Part shown: positions 47,514-55,079 of the stretch, one piece after another
Layout: each line of letters opens with the position of its first letter
Numbering within the stretch: the first letter of the stretch is position 1
NCBI GenBank assembly: GCA_028284125.1
Contig: JANQSI010000006.1
Coordinates: forward strand, 1-64,000
Direction of reading: 5' to 3'
DNA length: 64,000 bases
DNA from: Cyclobacteriaceae bacterium
GTDB taxonomy: Bacteria; Bacteroidota; Bacteroidia; Cytophagales; Cyclobacteriaceae
The notes under the pieces: model-generated
Database searches by the model: none
What the model was told of the DNA's origin: nothing
What the model saw: the letters and a program-made list of their open reading frames with translations, nothing else
Translations under genes and position numbers: made by a program

Positions 47514-48181
47514 AATCCAGTCAAATTGATTCCAATGGTTTTCATGTTAGGGTTAACACCCTGGATTGGTTCCTTGAATGCATTGGAAAGATAATTCTTA
47601 TAAAAGAGGTGGATACCTCTAAAACCAAACCTTATTTGATAGCCGTATCTGAAGTTTTCCAGGTTAAATTTTCCGGATTCTTTGATGACTTTATTTCCAT
47701 TCCCTTCATCGAACTTCAATTTGGTATGAGCACCCATTCTAAGTCCGATCATGCCTCCAACAGAAAAGAAAAGCCCCTCTCCATCTGTAGTACCCGTTGG
47801 ATGAAACCTGAGCTCTACGGGAATGTCCAAATAAGTGAATGCTAATTTGTTTTTCGTAATTCCGTTTAAGGATTGATTAGTGAAGTATTCTGCAGAATCC
47901 AAAAAGCTAACGGAGTTGTTAAACCCCATTTTCTCAAGCCCTAAACCGACTCCTGGTAAAAAGGAAAACTTATTGCTAATCTCGTACCTCTTGGAATAGT
48001 ATATACCGATGGATTTGGATGCCCATCCCTTTCGGTCTAGCGTGTCTGGAGTTTCAGACCAGCTATTAAATCCTATATCTACCATCAACTCACCCGGGAT
48101 ATCTGGTCGATTAAAACCCTCTTCTTGTGCTTGTGAAAAGAGGAAGGAAAAAATCAACAACAATCCGATCAAATACTTCAT
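47510..48181 (-). CDS. PorT-like outer membrane beta-barrel protein
   Basis: A 223-residue protein with a signal peptide (cleavage near FSQA-Q) and a barrel of amphipathic strands with the pattern GVGLGLEKMGF, FSVGGMIGLRMG, YQIRFGFRGIHLFYKNYLSN, the features of the small PorT-type barrel family. Whether it is the PorT of type IX secretion cannot be told. It lies just left of tRNA-Arg(ACG) on the opposite strand. Confidence 0.75.
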   Translation of the reverse strand: MKYLIGLLLIFSFLFSQAQEEGFNRPDIPGELMVDIGFNSWSETPDTLDRKGWASKSIGIYYSKRYEISNKFSFLPGVGLGLEKMGFNNSVSFLDSAEYFTNQSLNGITKNKLAFTYLDIPVELRFHPTGTTDGEGLFFSVGGMIGLRMGAHTKLKFDEGNGNKVIKESGKFNLENFRYGYQIRFGFRGIHLFYKNYLSNAFKEPIQGVNPNMKTIGINLTGF

Positions 48182-48275
48182 AAAAATTCAAATTTGCGCA
48201 AATATAGAATCCTGTGCCGCTAACGAAAATTTTAGTTTCAAATTGTTAGCTTTGCAGCTCGTTTTTTAACACCTA

Positions 48276-48289
48276 TTAACTGCAGTTAA
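48276..48289. repeat. GTTAAC-type palindrome left of tRNA-Arg(ACG)
   Basis: TTAACTGCAGTTAA is a perfect 14-bp palindrome followed by C. The same GTTAAC core recurs in the inverted repeat right of the tRNA at 48543-48583. Confidence 0.5.
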
Positions 48290-48367
48290 CAGAACTTGTA
48301 GTACGATTGGAAATACATTCCAAGTTATCGGAAAGATTGGGATGAAATTGTAGGTGAAAAAAATATT

Positions 48368-48441
48368 GGACTCGTAGCACAACTGGATAATGCACCTGGT
48401 TACGGCCCAGGAGATTGGGGGTTCGAATCCCTCCGAGTTCA
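48368..48441 (+). tRNA. tRNA-Arg (ACG)
   Basis: Acceptor GGACTCG/CGAGTTC with wobble pairs, anticodon loop TTACGGC (ACG), T-arm GGGGG-TTCGAAT-CCCTC; discriminator A at 48441. A possible -7 element TAGCTTTG is at 48247-48254. It marks the left edge of the element whose integrase begins at 48699; the tRNA is intact, as expected for integration at its 3' end. Confidence 0.93.
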
Positions 48442-48465
48442 CATTTAGATTATCAAATCTGTCCA

Positions 48466-48499
48466 AAACCCTTCATTTTAAATGTTTGAAGGGTTTTTT
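48466..48499 (+). terminator. Terminator after tRNA-Arg(ACG)
   Basis: AAACCCTTCA and TGAAGGGTTT form a perfect 10-bp stem, followed by T residues to 48499. It ends the tRNA transcript and shields the integrase. Confidence 0.85.
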
Positions 48500-48542
48500 G
48501 CTTCCTCACATATCTAAATTTTCTATATATTTTCATATGAAT

Positions 48543-48583
48543 GGTTAACAATTCGGTTAACATATAAACTGTTAACCGAATTG
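48543..48583. promoter_or_regulatory. Inverted repeat with GTTAAC boxes before the integrase
   Basis: CAATTCGGTTAACA (48549-48562) and TGTTAACCGAATTG (48570-48583) are perfect 14-bp inverted arms around a 7-bp centre; an extra GGTTAAC lies at 48543-48549. There is no U-run. The location suits integrase arm sites or an operator of the integrase gene. Confidence 0.55.
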
Positions 48584-48698
48584 CTATTTATTAGCTTTAA
48601 ATGATGTTTTATGGTGTATTTTGAGTATATTTAAATACGCCAAGACACATTATTCAAAGCCATTTCTTTACAAGAATCATCAATTTGAACTAATACTT

Positions 48699-49940
48699 AT
48701 GAATCACACTCTCAGTATTCTGTTTTGGCTGCTCAATAACAGGATCAGTAAGAAAACTGGTGAAGCACCTATTATGGTGCGAATTACAGTTGATGGAAAG
48801 AGAGCAGAAATTACTACAGGCAGAAAGGTTCTTCCGGAAAAATGGAATGTTAATTCTGGAAGAGTGAAGGGCAATACCGAGGAGGCCAGAATCATAAATA
48901 CGCATCTTAACAAAATCATAGTAAAACTTGAAAAGATTTTTGATAGGCTTCAAGACAATAATCAATTTATTTCAGCCGCGATTATCAAAAATATTTATCT
49001 GGGAAAAACTAACAGACAGCATTTTCTTCTCGAACTTTTTAGGCATCATAATAATCAGGTAGAGGCTCAAATTGGAAAGGATTACTCTCGAGGGACTCAT
49101 GAGCGATATAAGTGTGCATATCGACAGGTTGCTGGCTTCATTAACCATAAGTATCGAGTTGAGGATATTGCCATGAAGGATCTCAATTATTCTTTTGTGG
49201 CTGACTATGAGTTTTACCTTAAATCTGTTAAGGGTATTGGTCACAATACCTCTATGAAATACATCCGTCAGCTAAAGAAGATTGTTCTATTGGCAATTAA
49301 AAATGAGTGGCTAGAGCGTGATCCTTTTGCTCAGTTTGAAATCACAACTAAAGAGGTTAAGAAGGGATACCTTACTGATGATGAGCTGCAATCTTTGTAT
49401 CATGCTGAATTTGATATTGAAAGGTTAGAGCTGGTGAGAGATATCTTCTTGTTTTGTTGCTACACAGGTCTCTCCTATTCTGATGTTAGAAAGTTGACTC
49501 CTGAGAATATCTCGAAAGGGTTGGATGGCGAATACTGGATCTTTGTCGATCGGACGAAAACTGGTGCTCCTTCTAACGTTCCGGTGCTTCCTATCGCTAA
49601 TGAAATCATCAGGAAATATGAGAATCATCCTGAGGCTATTCATGGTGAAAGGCTCTTACCTGTTATTTCTAACCAAAAGATGAATGCTTATTTAAAGGAG
49701 ATTGCCATTGTTTGTAGAATACCGAAGGTCATTACTTTTCATATGGCCAGGCATACTTTCGCCACTACGGTTACTCTTTCTAATGGTGTCTCTATTGAGT
49801 CGGTTGGGAATATGTTGGGACATAAGAATATCAAGACTACACAGATCTATGCTAAGGTTGTTCAGGAAAAGGTCAGCAGCGATATGTTGAGGCTTAAGGA
49901 GGTGCTGGCTGACAAGTCTAAGTTGGCTTCTAATCAATGA
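48699..49940 (+). CDS. Tyrosine-type site-specific integrase (IntDOT-like)
   Basis: With the ATG at 48699 (NHTLSILFWLLNNRISKKTG) it has 413 residues: an arm-binding domain, a SAM-like core-binding domain (about 110-205) and a catalytic domain. The HMARHTFATT box, LGHKNIKTTQIYAKV and the nucleophile Tyr near 384 are present. The first catalytic Arg position reads TGLSYSDVRKL, with Ser in place of Arg as in IntDOT-type integrases. It should move the element into and out of tRNA-Arg(ACG). An in-frame extension upstream to 48621 matches nothing in the family. Confidence 0.93.
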   Translation: MNHTLSILFWLLNNRISKKTGEAPIMVRITVDGKRAEITTGRKVLPEKWNVNSGRVKGNTEEARIINTHLNKIIVKLEKIFDRLQDNNQFISAAIIKNIYLGKTNRQHFLLELFRHHNNQVEAQIGKDYSRGTHERYKCAYRQVAGFINHKYRVEDIAMKDLNYSFVADYEFYLKSVKGIGHNTSMKYIRQLKKIVLLAIKNEWLERDPFAQFEITTKEVKKGYLTDDELQSLYHAEFDIERLELVRDIFLFCCYTGLSYSDVRKLTPENISKGLDGEYWIFVDRTKTGAPSNVPVLPIANEIIRKYENHPEAIHGERLLPVISNQKMNAYLKEIAIVCRIPKVITFHMARHTFATTVTLSNGVSIESVGNMLGHKNIKTTQIYAKVVQEKVSSDMLRLKEVLADKSKLASNQ

Positions 49941-50124
49941 ATCTTTCGACTTCTTCTTGATCGATCCCAGTGAATTGAGAGAATTCCTGAATGGTGATCA
50001 TCTGGTGAGGTCCCTTGTTGAGTTCTGCTTTTATTCTTGTGAGCATATTTCTGGCAGAGCGCTCGCTTTGGCCGGTGATGCGCTGGATGTCTTTTGGGTA
50101 GATGATGATTCGCTTTAGCTTCAT
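49930..50124 (-). CDS. Small helix-turn-helix-like protein
   Basis: A 64-residue basic protein (IIIYPKDIQRITGQSERSAR near residue 6-25, then ITIQEFSQFTGIDQEEVE) with two helix-turn-helix-like stretches. It overlaps the 3' end of the integrase gene on the opposite strand by 11 bp. It might be an excisionase or regulator; this is suggested by size, charge and position only. Confidence 0.65.
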   Translation of the reverse strand: MKLKRIIIYPKDIQRITGQSERSARNMLTRIKAELNKGPHQMITIQEFSQFTGIDQEEVERFID

Positions 50125-50189
50125 TTTACTTATGTAATACTTTATCCATACTTAACTGCTACCTCTTTCTTACTGCATATACGGCAAGA

Positions 50190-50270
50190 ATGGCTGGACC
50201 TGACGGTATCGGAAACGGCTGTTTGTCCTGTAAAGGTATTTGTCCGTTTTTCGATGCTCATAAAAAATGA
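50190..50270 (+). CDS. 26-residue cysteine-bearing microprotein
   Basis: The frame from ATG 50190 to TGA 50270 encodes MAGPDGIGNG, then CLSCKGICPFFDAHKK. Three Cys in CxxCxxxC spacing, a Gly-rich start and a basic end are not what random sequence gives, and the next gene begins nine bases after its stop. No function is known to me. Confidence 0.5.
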   Translation: MAGPDGIGNGCLSCKGICPFFDAHKK

Positions 50271-50279
50271 AAAACGATT

Positions 50280-51035
50280 ATGGCAAGACAAAAGGGTGTT
50301 ATTAAACTAAAGGGACCCATTGGGGATGTGTCCTTTTACAAAACTAGTGATGGATACTTTGCTAGGGAAAAAGGTGGTGTTAGTGCTGAGCGGATTAAGA
50401 CGGATCCGGCTTTTCAGCGAACGAGGGAAAATGGTTCTGAATTTGGACGAGCTGGCCGTGGTGGTCGGATTCTGAGAAATTCCTTGAGCCTGCTCTTACA
50501 AAATGCTGCGGACAACCGTATGACGAGCAGGCTTACTAAGGAAATGGTGAAGGTGGTTAAATCTGACCTGACCAATATTCGGGGGGAGCGAACGCTGCAG
50601 GATGGTGATATCAGTTTATTGGTTGGGTTTGATTTCAATGCCAGGAGTAAGTTGGTTACTGCTTTTTATACTCCGTATGTGGTTGCGATTGACCGAGCTG
50701 GTGGTGTGTGTACTTTGGATGTTGCGGATTTCATTCCTGAGAATGCTATCTCTTTCCCTCAAGGGGCGACTCACTTTAAGTTGGTGATTGGGGCTGCTGA
50801 GGCAAGCTTCCCTAATGAGACGTTTGAGTTTAGTAAGGATGAGACGGCTGAAATGCCTCTTGATCAAACTCCTACTGGAAACATCAACTTGAGTGCGGCT
50901 GTACCTGCTGGCAGCAATGATGATCTTTTTATGGTGGTTGGTATTGAGTTTAAGCAGCAAGTGAATGGTGTGATGTATCCTATGAAGAATGGGGCTTATA
51001 ATCCGCTTGCGCTTGTGGCTGTGGATCGAGTTTGA
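50280..51035 (+). CDS. Unrecognised 251-residue element protein
   Basis: The N-terminal 75 residues are basic and Gly-rich (RQKGVIKLKGPIGDVSFYKT, then GGVSAERIKTDPAFQRTREN); the rest is beta-rich with few charged clusters. There is no signal peptide or membrane segment. The composition would suit a structural or nucleic-acid-binding protein of the element, but I recognise no named family. It sits between the microprotein and a membrane protein, all on the + strand and closely spaced. Confidence 0.85.
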   Translation: MARQKGVIKLKGPIGDVSFYKTSDGYFAREKGGVSAERIKTDPAFQRTRENGSEFGRAGRGGRILRNSLSLLLQNAADNRMTSRLTKEMVKVVKSDLTNIRGERTLQDGDISLLVGFDFNARSKLVTAFYTPYVVAIDRAGGVCTLDVADFIPENAISFPQGATHFKLVIGAAEASFPNETFEFSKDETAEMPLDQTPTGNINLSAAVPAGSNDDLFMVVGIEFKQQVNGVMYPMKNGAYNPLALVAVDRV

Positions 51036-51036
51036 T

Positions 51037-51243
51037 ATGCTCTCCGGGGTTATTAACAAACGGGCTGGGATTGCTGGTGGGATGTTTATGAGCATCCTGC
51101 CCAACCTGGCTATTGAAGATGTTGTCCGGACGTTGGTTCTTGGTGCTGTCGGAACTATCGCGAGTTATTGTTTGACTCTTGTTCTGCAATGGCTTACTCG
51201 AATAATTAATGGGTTTTTTGAATCTAGAAATCGGGGTCATTAA
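51037..51243 (+). CDS. Small single-pass membrane protein
   Basis: A 68-residue protein from ATG 51037, one base after the previous stop codon. One hydrophobic segment (about residues 36-56, LVLGAVGTIASYCLTLVLQWL region) and a basic C-terminus (ESRNRGH). An ATG at 51082 could be the start instead. Function unknown; small proteins like this are common beside holins in phage-like modules. Confidence 0.65.
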   Translation: MLSGVINKRAGIAGGMFMSILPNLAIEDVVRTLVLGAVGTIASYCLTLVLQWLTRIINGFFESRNRGH

Positions 51244-51320
51244 TCATTGATTGTAGTACTGATCATTTGGAAGCGGATCTGGGATGTGCACTTCTTGGTA
51301 TGGTTATCTCTCAAATGGAG

Positions 51321-51761
51321 GCAGGTAAAACAGCCTTGAGCGCGCGGTTGGTTGTGCGGCGAGCCTTCGCGAGTACGAATGAAGCCTGCCAGATGGAGGC
51401 CGGATCCTGTTTGTAAACGGAGGAGGCTGACTGGCAGTGTGGATCAGCTTTGGTGTTGTTTTGGGTTTTGCGGGGCTGATCCTGTCTGAATGAGTTCGCA
51501 GGCGAGCATTGACTATTGCAGCGACTGGATGAATGGTGGCTGAATGGACGTGAGGGTTTTGGTTGGGGGTGGTAGGTAATGAGGCTACTATGAAGACAGT
51601 GGTAGCTGCTGTGAGGAAGAGGGAAGCCAAGGCAACAGGCATGCCAGGGTCTCAACATGCGAGCCAGGTGCATCTTTGTTTGGGTTTGGTAGGGCATGCT
51701 TCTGGTGAAGCCCTGGCGTGACTGATGCAAGGCGACTGATGACGAACGCCGCTTTACCTGC
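51321..51761 (+). ncRNA. Candidate large structured RNA, about 440 nt
   Basis: The 770-bp gap between two membrane protein genes holds GC-rich sequence with no credible coding frame. On the + strand it has seven nested helices: 51321-51329/51753-51761 (9 bp), 51333-51338/51728-51733 (6), 51386-51392/51431-51437 (7), 51441-51452/51471-51482 (12 with three G-U), 51583-51591/51599-51607 (9 with three G-U), 51640-51650/51710-51720 (11 with two G-U) and 51664-51673/51696-51705 (9 of 10). None conflict. The G-U pairs would be A-C mismatches on the other strand, so + is the RNA strand. It does not match tmRNA, RNase P RNA or intron cores by eye. No consensus promoter was seen; it may be part of the upstream transcript. 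Beyond it, 51762-52014 is AT-rich leader sequence. Confidence 0.65.
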
Positions 51762-51956
51762 ACTTACTGATCCTTTATTCCGTAATTCTGATCGAATGGA
51801 TAGTAGGATTTTACCAAGATCTTTTTTTAATCAAATGATGCACGATGATTATTTAATACCTTATAACGTATTTAGTTGAGAATAATTGATTATCTTATCT
51901 TGGAGTTAACCCTGATTTTATGATCACCACCTTGAATCGGAAGCATTTCTCTTGTT

Positions 51957-51978
51957 ACGACAAATGTCGTTTTCGTTT
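51957..51978 (+). terminator. Short terminator-like hairpin before the holin-like gene
   Basis: ACGAC, AAAT loop and GTCGT are followed by TTTTCGTTT. The stem is only 5 bp, so this is weak; it may end the structured RNA transcript. Confidence 0.3.
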
Positions 51979-52014
51979 GACTATTTAAATTTTTCTAACC
52001 TAACTGTTAAAAAT

Positions 52015-52380
52015 ATGGATCCTAATTTTTTTACTGTTAACTGGGAGCGCCTGATTGAGGTGCTTACCATGATTGTTATTCTAGCTTTTTTCGTAGAACG
52101 TGCGCTTACCTGGCTTTTTCAGATTAAGTGGTATGAAGATTATTTAAAACCTCTTCATATCAAGCCTTTTATTGCTTTTGCTTTGTCTTACGGTGTTTGC
52201 TACTTCTGGGATTTTGATGCATTGTCTATCATTCTGGTTAAGGAGAAGATGGAAACACTTGGGTTTGTCGTGACTGCTGGAATCATTGCTGGTGGGAGCA
52301 AGGGCGCTCTTGAGCTTTTGAGGAATATTCGAATGTTTCAGAAGGAAAGTAAGGGGGATTCTAGCGGTACAAAGTCATGA
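52015..52380 (+). CDS. Holin-like membrane protein
   Basis: A 121-residue protein from ATG 52015 (DPNFFTVNWERLIEVLTM) with three hydrophobic segments (about 15-35, 50-66, 84-100) and a basic hydrophilic tail. Size, topology and its place before a secreted nuclease are like phage holins, but no holin family was recognised. Its stop overlaps the nuclease start by four bases. An in-frame upstream extension to 51952 crosses a hairpin and is not favoured. Confidence 0.65.
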   Translation: MDPNFFTVNWERLIEVLTMIVILAFFVERALTWLFQIKWYEDYLKPLHIKPFIAFALSYGVCYFWDFDALSIILVKEKMETLGFVVTAGIIAGGSKGALELLRNIRMFQKESKGDSSGTKS

Positions 52381-53483
52381 GGTATTTAATTGTTTTGTCC
52401 TTGTTATCGCTGGCTTTTGTGGTTCAGCAGGATCGTTATCTGGAGGTTTATAAATCTGCAAATTTGTATACCGAGCCTTCTAGTAAGTCTTCTGTTATTG
52501 AGAAGCTTGGGGCTGGCACTGAGCTTGATTTACTTGATGGTGGTAAGCAGACGAATGGTTGGTATCATGTTGTTAGTCCTAAAGGTGATGAGGGATATGT
52601 CTATCGTACTCGGGTTAAGGGTAAGATTGGCAAGGCAAGTAGGGATGTTTCTGTTTCTTCTTCTCAAGAGCGACTTAGGAAGGATTTTTGGCCAAGCATT
52701 GGTAATGGTGATTTGATCATTAATCGTGATGGGTATGTTTCGAGTATGAATCGGGAGCACAACGTGCCTAACTGGGTCTTTAATCATATTAGTCATGATC
52801 GGATTAAGGAGGGTGATAAGTTGAGTAGATCGAGGCCCAAAAAGTCCGGAAGGAATGTTTATTTCAGGGATGGTAATTATCCGCAGCTGATTCAGAATGC
52901 GCTTGCTTCTTCTGGCTATGATCATGGCCACCTAGCTCCTGCTGGTGATTTTAAGATTGATTCTGCTCAGTATGCCGAGTCCTTTTTTATGACAAATATG
53001 GCTCCTCAGCATGGGTGTATGAATCAGAAGGGTTGGTGTTTGTTGGAGAGTAACGTCCGGGAGTGGGCTCGTGATCGGCCTGGGAGTGATTTTTATATTG
53101 TGTCTGGTTCGGTATTGAGTGATTTTCGTGATACTCTCTGTTTGGCTCGTATTGAAATCCACGTTCCTAAACAGTTTTTTAAAGTGGTGGTGGAAACTAA
53201 TGGCGGAAAGCTTGTTGGTGGGATTGGTTTTATTGTGAATAATGAGGATGTGAATGGTTCTGCTGTAGAGGATTTGGTGTTATCTATCGATGAGGTGGAG
53301 AAGGCTACTGGCTTTGATTTTTTTCCGAATTTGACCAACAGTCAGGAGGACTTAGTGGAAGGTAGGGTTGGAGATTATGTGATTGAGAATCTTTCGGAGT
53401 GCAGAAACCGAGAGGGGGATTGTAATGGGATTTACTCTTCACGTGCTTTTCCTGAAAAGAGAAGGAAGCTAAATTGTGATTAA
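52377..53483 (+). CDS. Secreted SH3-domain DNA/RNA non-specific endonuclease (NUC1)
   Basis: A 368-residue protein: signal peptide (about 1-18), bacterial SH3 domain (about 22-85, with NLYTEPSSKSSVIEKLGAGT), then a NUC1 beta-beta-alpha-metal nuclease. The active-site motif is DHGHLAPAGDF near residue 182 (canonical DRGH, with His for Arg), with FFMTNMAPQHGCMNQKGW near 202 supplying the metal-binding Asn. It would degrade nucleic acid outside the cytoplasm. Confidence 0.92.
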   Translation: MRYLIVLSLLSLAFVVQQDRYLEVYKSANLYTEPSSKSSVIEKLGAGTELDLLDGGKQTNGWYHVVSPKGDEGYVYRTRVKGKIGKASRDVSVSSSQERLRKDFWPSIGNGDLIINRDGYVSSMNREHNVPNWVFNHISHDRIKEGDKLSRSRPKKSGRNVYFRDGNYPQLIQNALASSGYDHGHLAPAGDFKIDSAQYAESFFMTNMAPQHGCMNQKGWCLLESNVREWARDRPGSDFYIVSGSVLSDFRDTLCLARIEIHVPKQFFKVVVETNGGKLVGGIGFIVNNEDVNGSAVEDLVLSIDEVEKATGFDFFPNLTNSQEDLVEGRVGDYVIENLSECRNREGDCNGIYSSRAFPEKRRKLNCD

Positions 53484-53509
53484 AAACTAAGATTGCGATT
53501 TGAGAATTA

Positions 53510-53877
53510 ATGCTTGAAATTCTTGTAGTCCTATATTTTATTGCTGTTTGCGGCTTATTCTATCTGCTAAACAGAAGGGATGTAAGAGGATCTAATAGCG
53601 AGAATAGGTATCTGAATAATAGTACTTTCACTTTCATTGGGGGAATATTCCTTCCGACGATGGTATCTGTTGGGATATCGACCTTTAACGTTCCGATAGT
53701 TACGAATTGGGTGGATTGCTATGGATGTTTGCTCCAATCTTCTATGGTGGAGTTTCTCTGCTTGTCTATCTAATTGGTCTGATTATCTCCAGGAGATTTA
53801 GGGTATATGGTGGTATTATCTGTATCTTGTTTAATCTTGGAGTTGGGGTCTATTATTATTCACTGACTTTGCAGTGA
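53510..53877 (+). pseudogene. Membrane protein gene with a likely frameshift
   Basis: The first frame (53510-53773) has hydrophobic segments near its start and around GGIFLPTMVSVGIS, then loses sense after about 53715. A second frame from 53725 to 53877 continues as a good membrane protein (MFAPIFYGGVSLLVYLIGL). Joined by a one-base shift between 53689 and 53773 they give about 122 residues. It may be a pseudogene, a sequencing error or two small proteins. Confidence 0.5.
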
Positions 53878-53951
53878 GATCGACTGATGCTCCAAACAGT
53901 CCTTAGCTTGGAGTTAAATCTCTGAGGGAAAGAATGTAATGGCAGGTTCTA

Positions 53952-55043
53952 ATGAAGTCAAAAATTGTCTTCTTCTTTCTTCTCTCATTCTCGGTTCAGT
54001 CGATACTAGCCACTGAGCAAGAGCCTGATATTCTTCATTATAAAGGATACAAATTAAAATTGGAGACTGGATGGGGACATCCTACTCCATTACAGGCTTA
54101 TTATAACCAAAAGAAAATTGACTATCCATTTCAATGGTATAGCACAGCTAATTATCGAGGTCACGTGGCTACTTGGAAGATTGATGGAGACAAAATGTAC
54201 ATAACCAAAATTCGGGTTGAGGATGAGTCTCATAGCCCAATGAAATATCAGATCGTTTCTGAAGATTCATCCTTGATGAAGAGGGATAAGGTTTTAGCAG
54301 ATTGGTTTAGCGGAGTTCTTGTGTGCAATCGAACTAAGAAAAAAAGTTGGAATGTAATTGAAACATTTTACTTCCATATCAGAAGTGGACGGGTTGTTGG
54401 AACTGTTGTTGTGAATGCATCGGATTCTAAGAGAATTCAAGAAATCACAGAGAGGGACACTTCGAATGTTGAACTAATGAAGAAGTACAAAATGCTTCTT
54501 TTAAATGAGAATTACATTACTTACTATTTCCGCCTTCATGCTAAAGACACTATTGAAATTGATGGAAAAGTTGGCTTTATCAACAGAAGTAGAGAAGGTA
54601 GTCCTGTTTTAGCCTTTTTTGACAATGATCATTTGAAATGGCCGTATAGCTGGGAAAATTTTAATACTAGTGGTGCCCCTAATTGCAAATGGACTATAAG
54701 AAATGATAGTATTTTTCTTGAGGAAGTTGGTCTTCTTTCCAGCCTTAATTTTTACTCGGTACGCAAAACTATACTACCATTAGAGGAAGTATTTCAGGAG
54801 CGGAATTTACCAACTGAGTTGTTTGCAGATTGGATGAAGGGTGTTTTTATTGTCGAATATGGTCATGAGGTTGAGGATAAAAGCTTACCTGGTTATAAAG
54901 AGTTTAAGCCAAATGAATTCGTCTACTATAGAATCTCTGATGGAAGAGTTTTAGAATCTGAATTGGTTAAAGTCGGATTCAATTTCCGTGATATACCTGA
55001 TGGAACACCTGAACACTTAAAGAGATTGATTGAGGATTTCTGA
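53952..55043 (+). CDS. Secreted protein with two related halves
   Basis: A 363-residue protein with a signal peptide (cleavage near ILA-TEQ). It has an internal duplication of about 165 residues: PFQWYSTANYRGHVATWKID aligns with PYSWENFNTSGAPNCKWTIR, VLADWFSGVLV with LFADWMKGVFI, and YFHIRSGRVVG with YYRISDGRVLE. I do not recognise a family. No enzyme motif is visible. Confidence 0.85.
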   Translation: MKSKIVFFFLLSFSVQSILATEQEPDILHYKGYKLKLETGWGHPTPLQAYYNQKKIDYPFQWYSTANYRGHVATWKIDGDKMYITKIRVEDESHSPMKYQIVSEDSSLMKRDKVLADWFSGVLVCNRTKKKSWNVIETFYFHIRSGRVVGTVVVNASDSKRIQEITERDTSNVELMKKYKMLLLNENYITYYFRLHAKDTIEIDGKVGFINRSREGSPVLAFFDNDHLKWPYSWENFNTSGAPNCKWTIRNDSIFLEEVGLLSSLNFYSVRKTILPLEEVFQERNLPTELFADWMKGVFIVEYGHEVEDKSLPGYKEFKPNEFVYYRISDGRVLESELVKVGFNFRDIPDGTPEHLKRLIEDF

Positions 55044-55079
55044 AGAGTGATTCTTAAAGGTAAAAATGGTGATAGCGTA

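Noticed and set aside
48621..48698. Longer integrase reading from 48621
   Set aside because: The extra residues are not like integrases; the ATG at 48699 begins the usual arm-binding domain.
51321..51761. tmRNA, RNase P RNA or group I/II intron
   Set aside because: None of the conserved blocks of these RNAs (tRNA-like ends with tag frame, P4 core, domain V) could be found by eye.
51304..51763. Two long minus-strand open reading frames across the GC-rich gap
   Set aside because: Their proteins are rich in Ser, His, Pro and Arg with no domain character, and they lie antisense to a region with strong RNA-type pairing.
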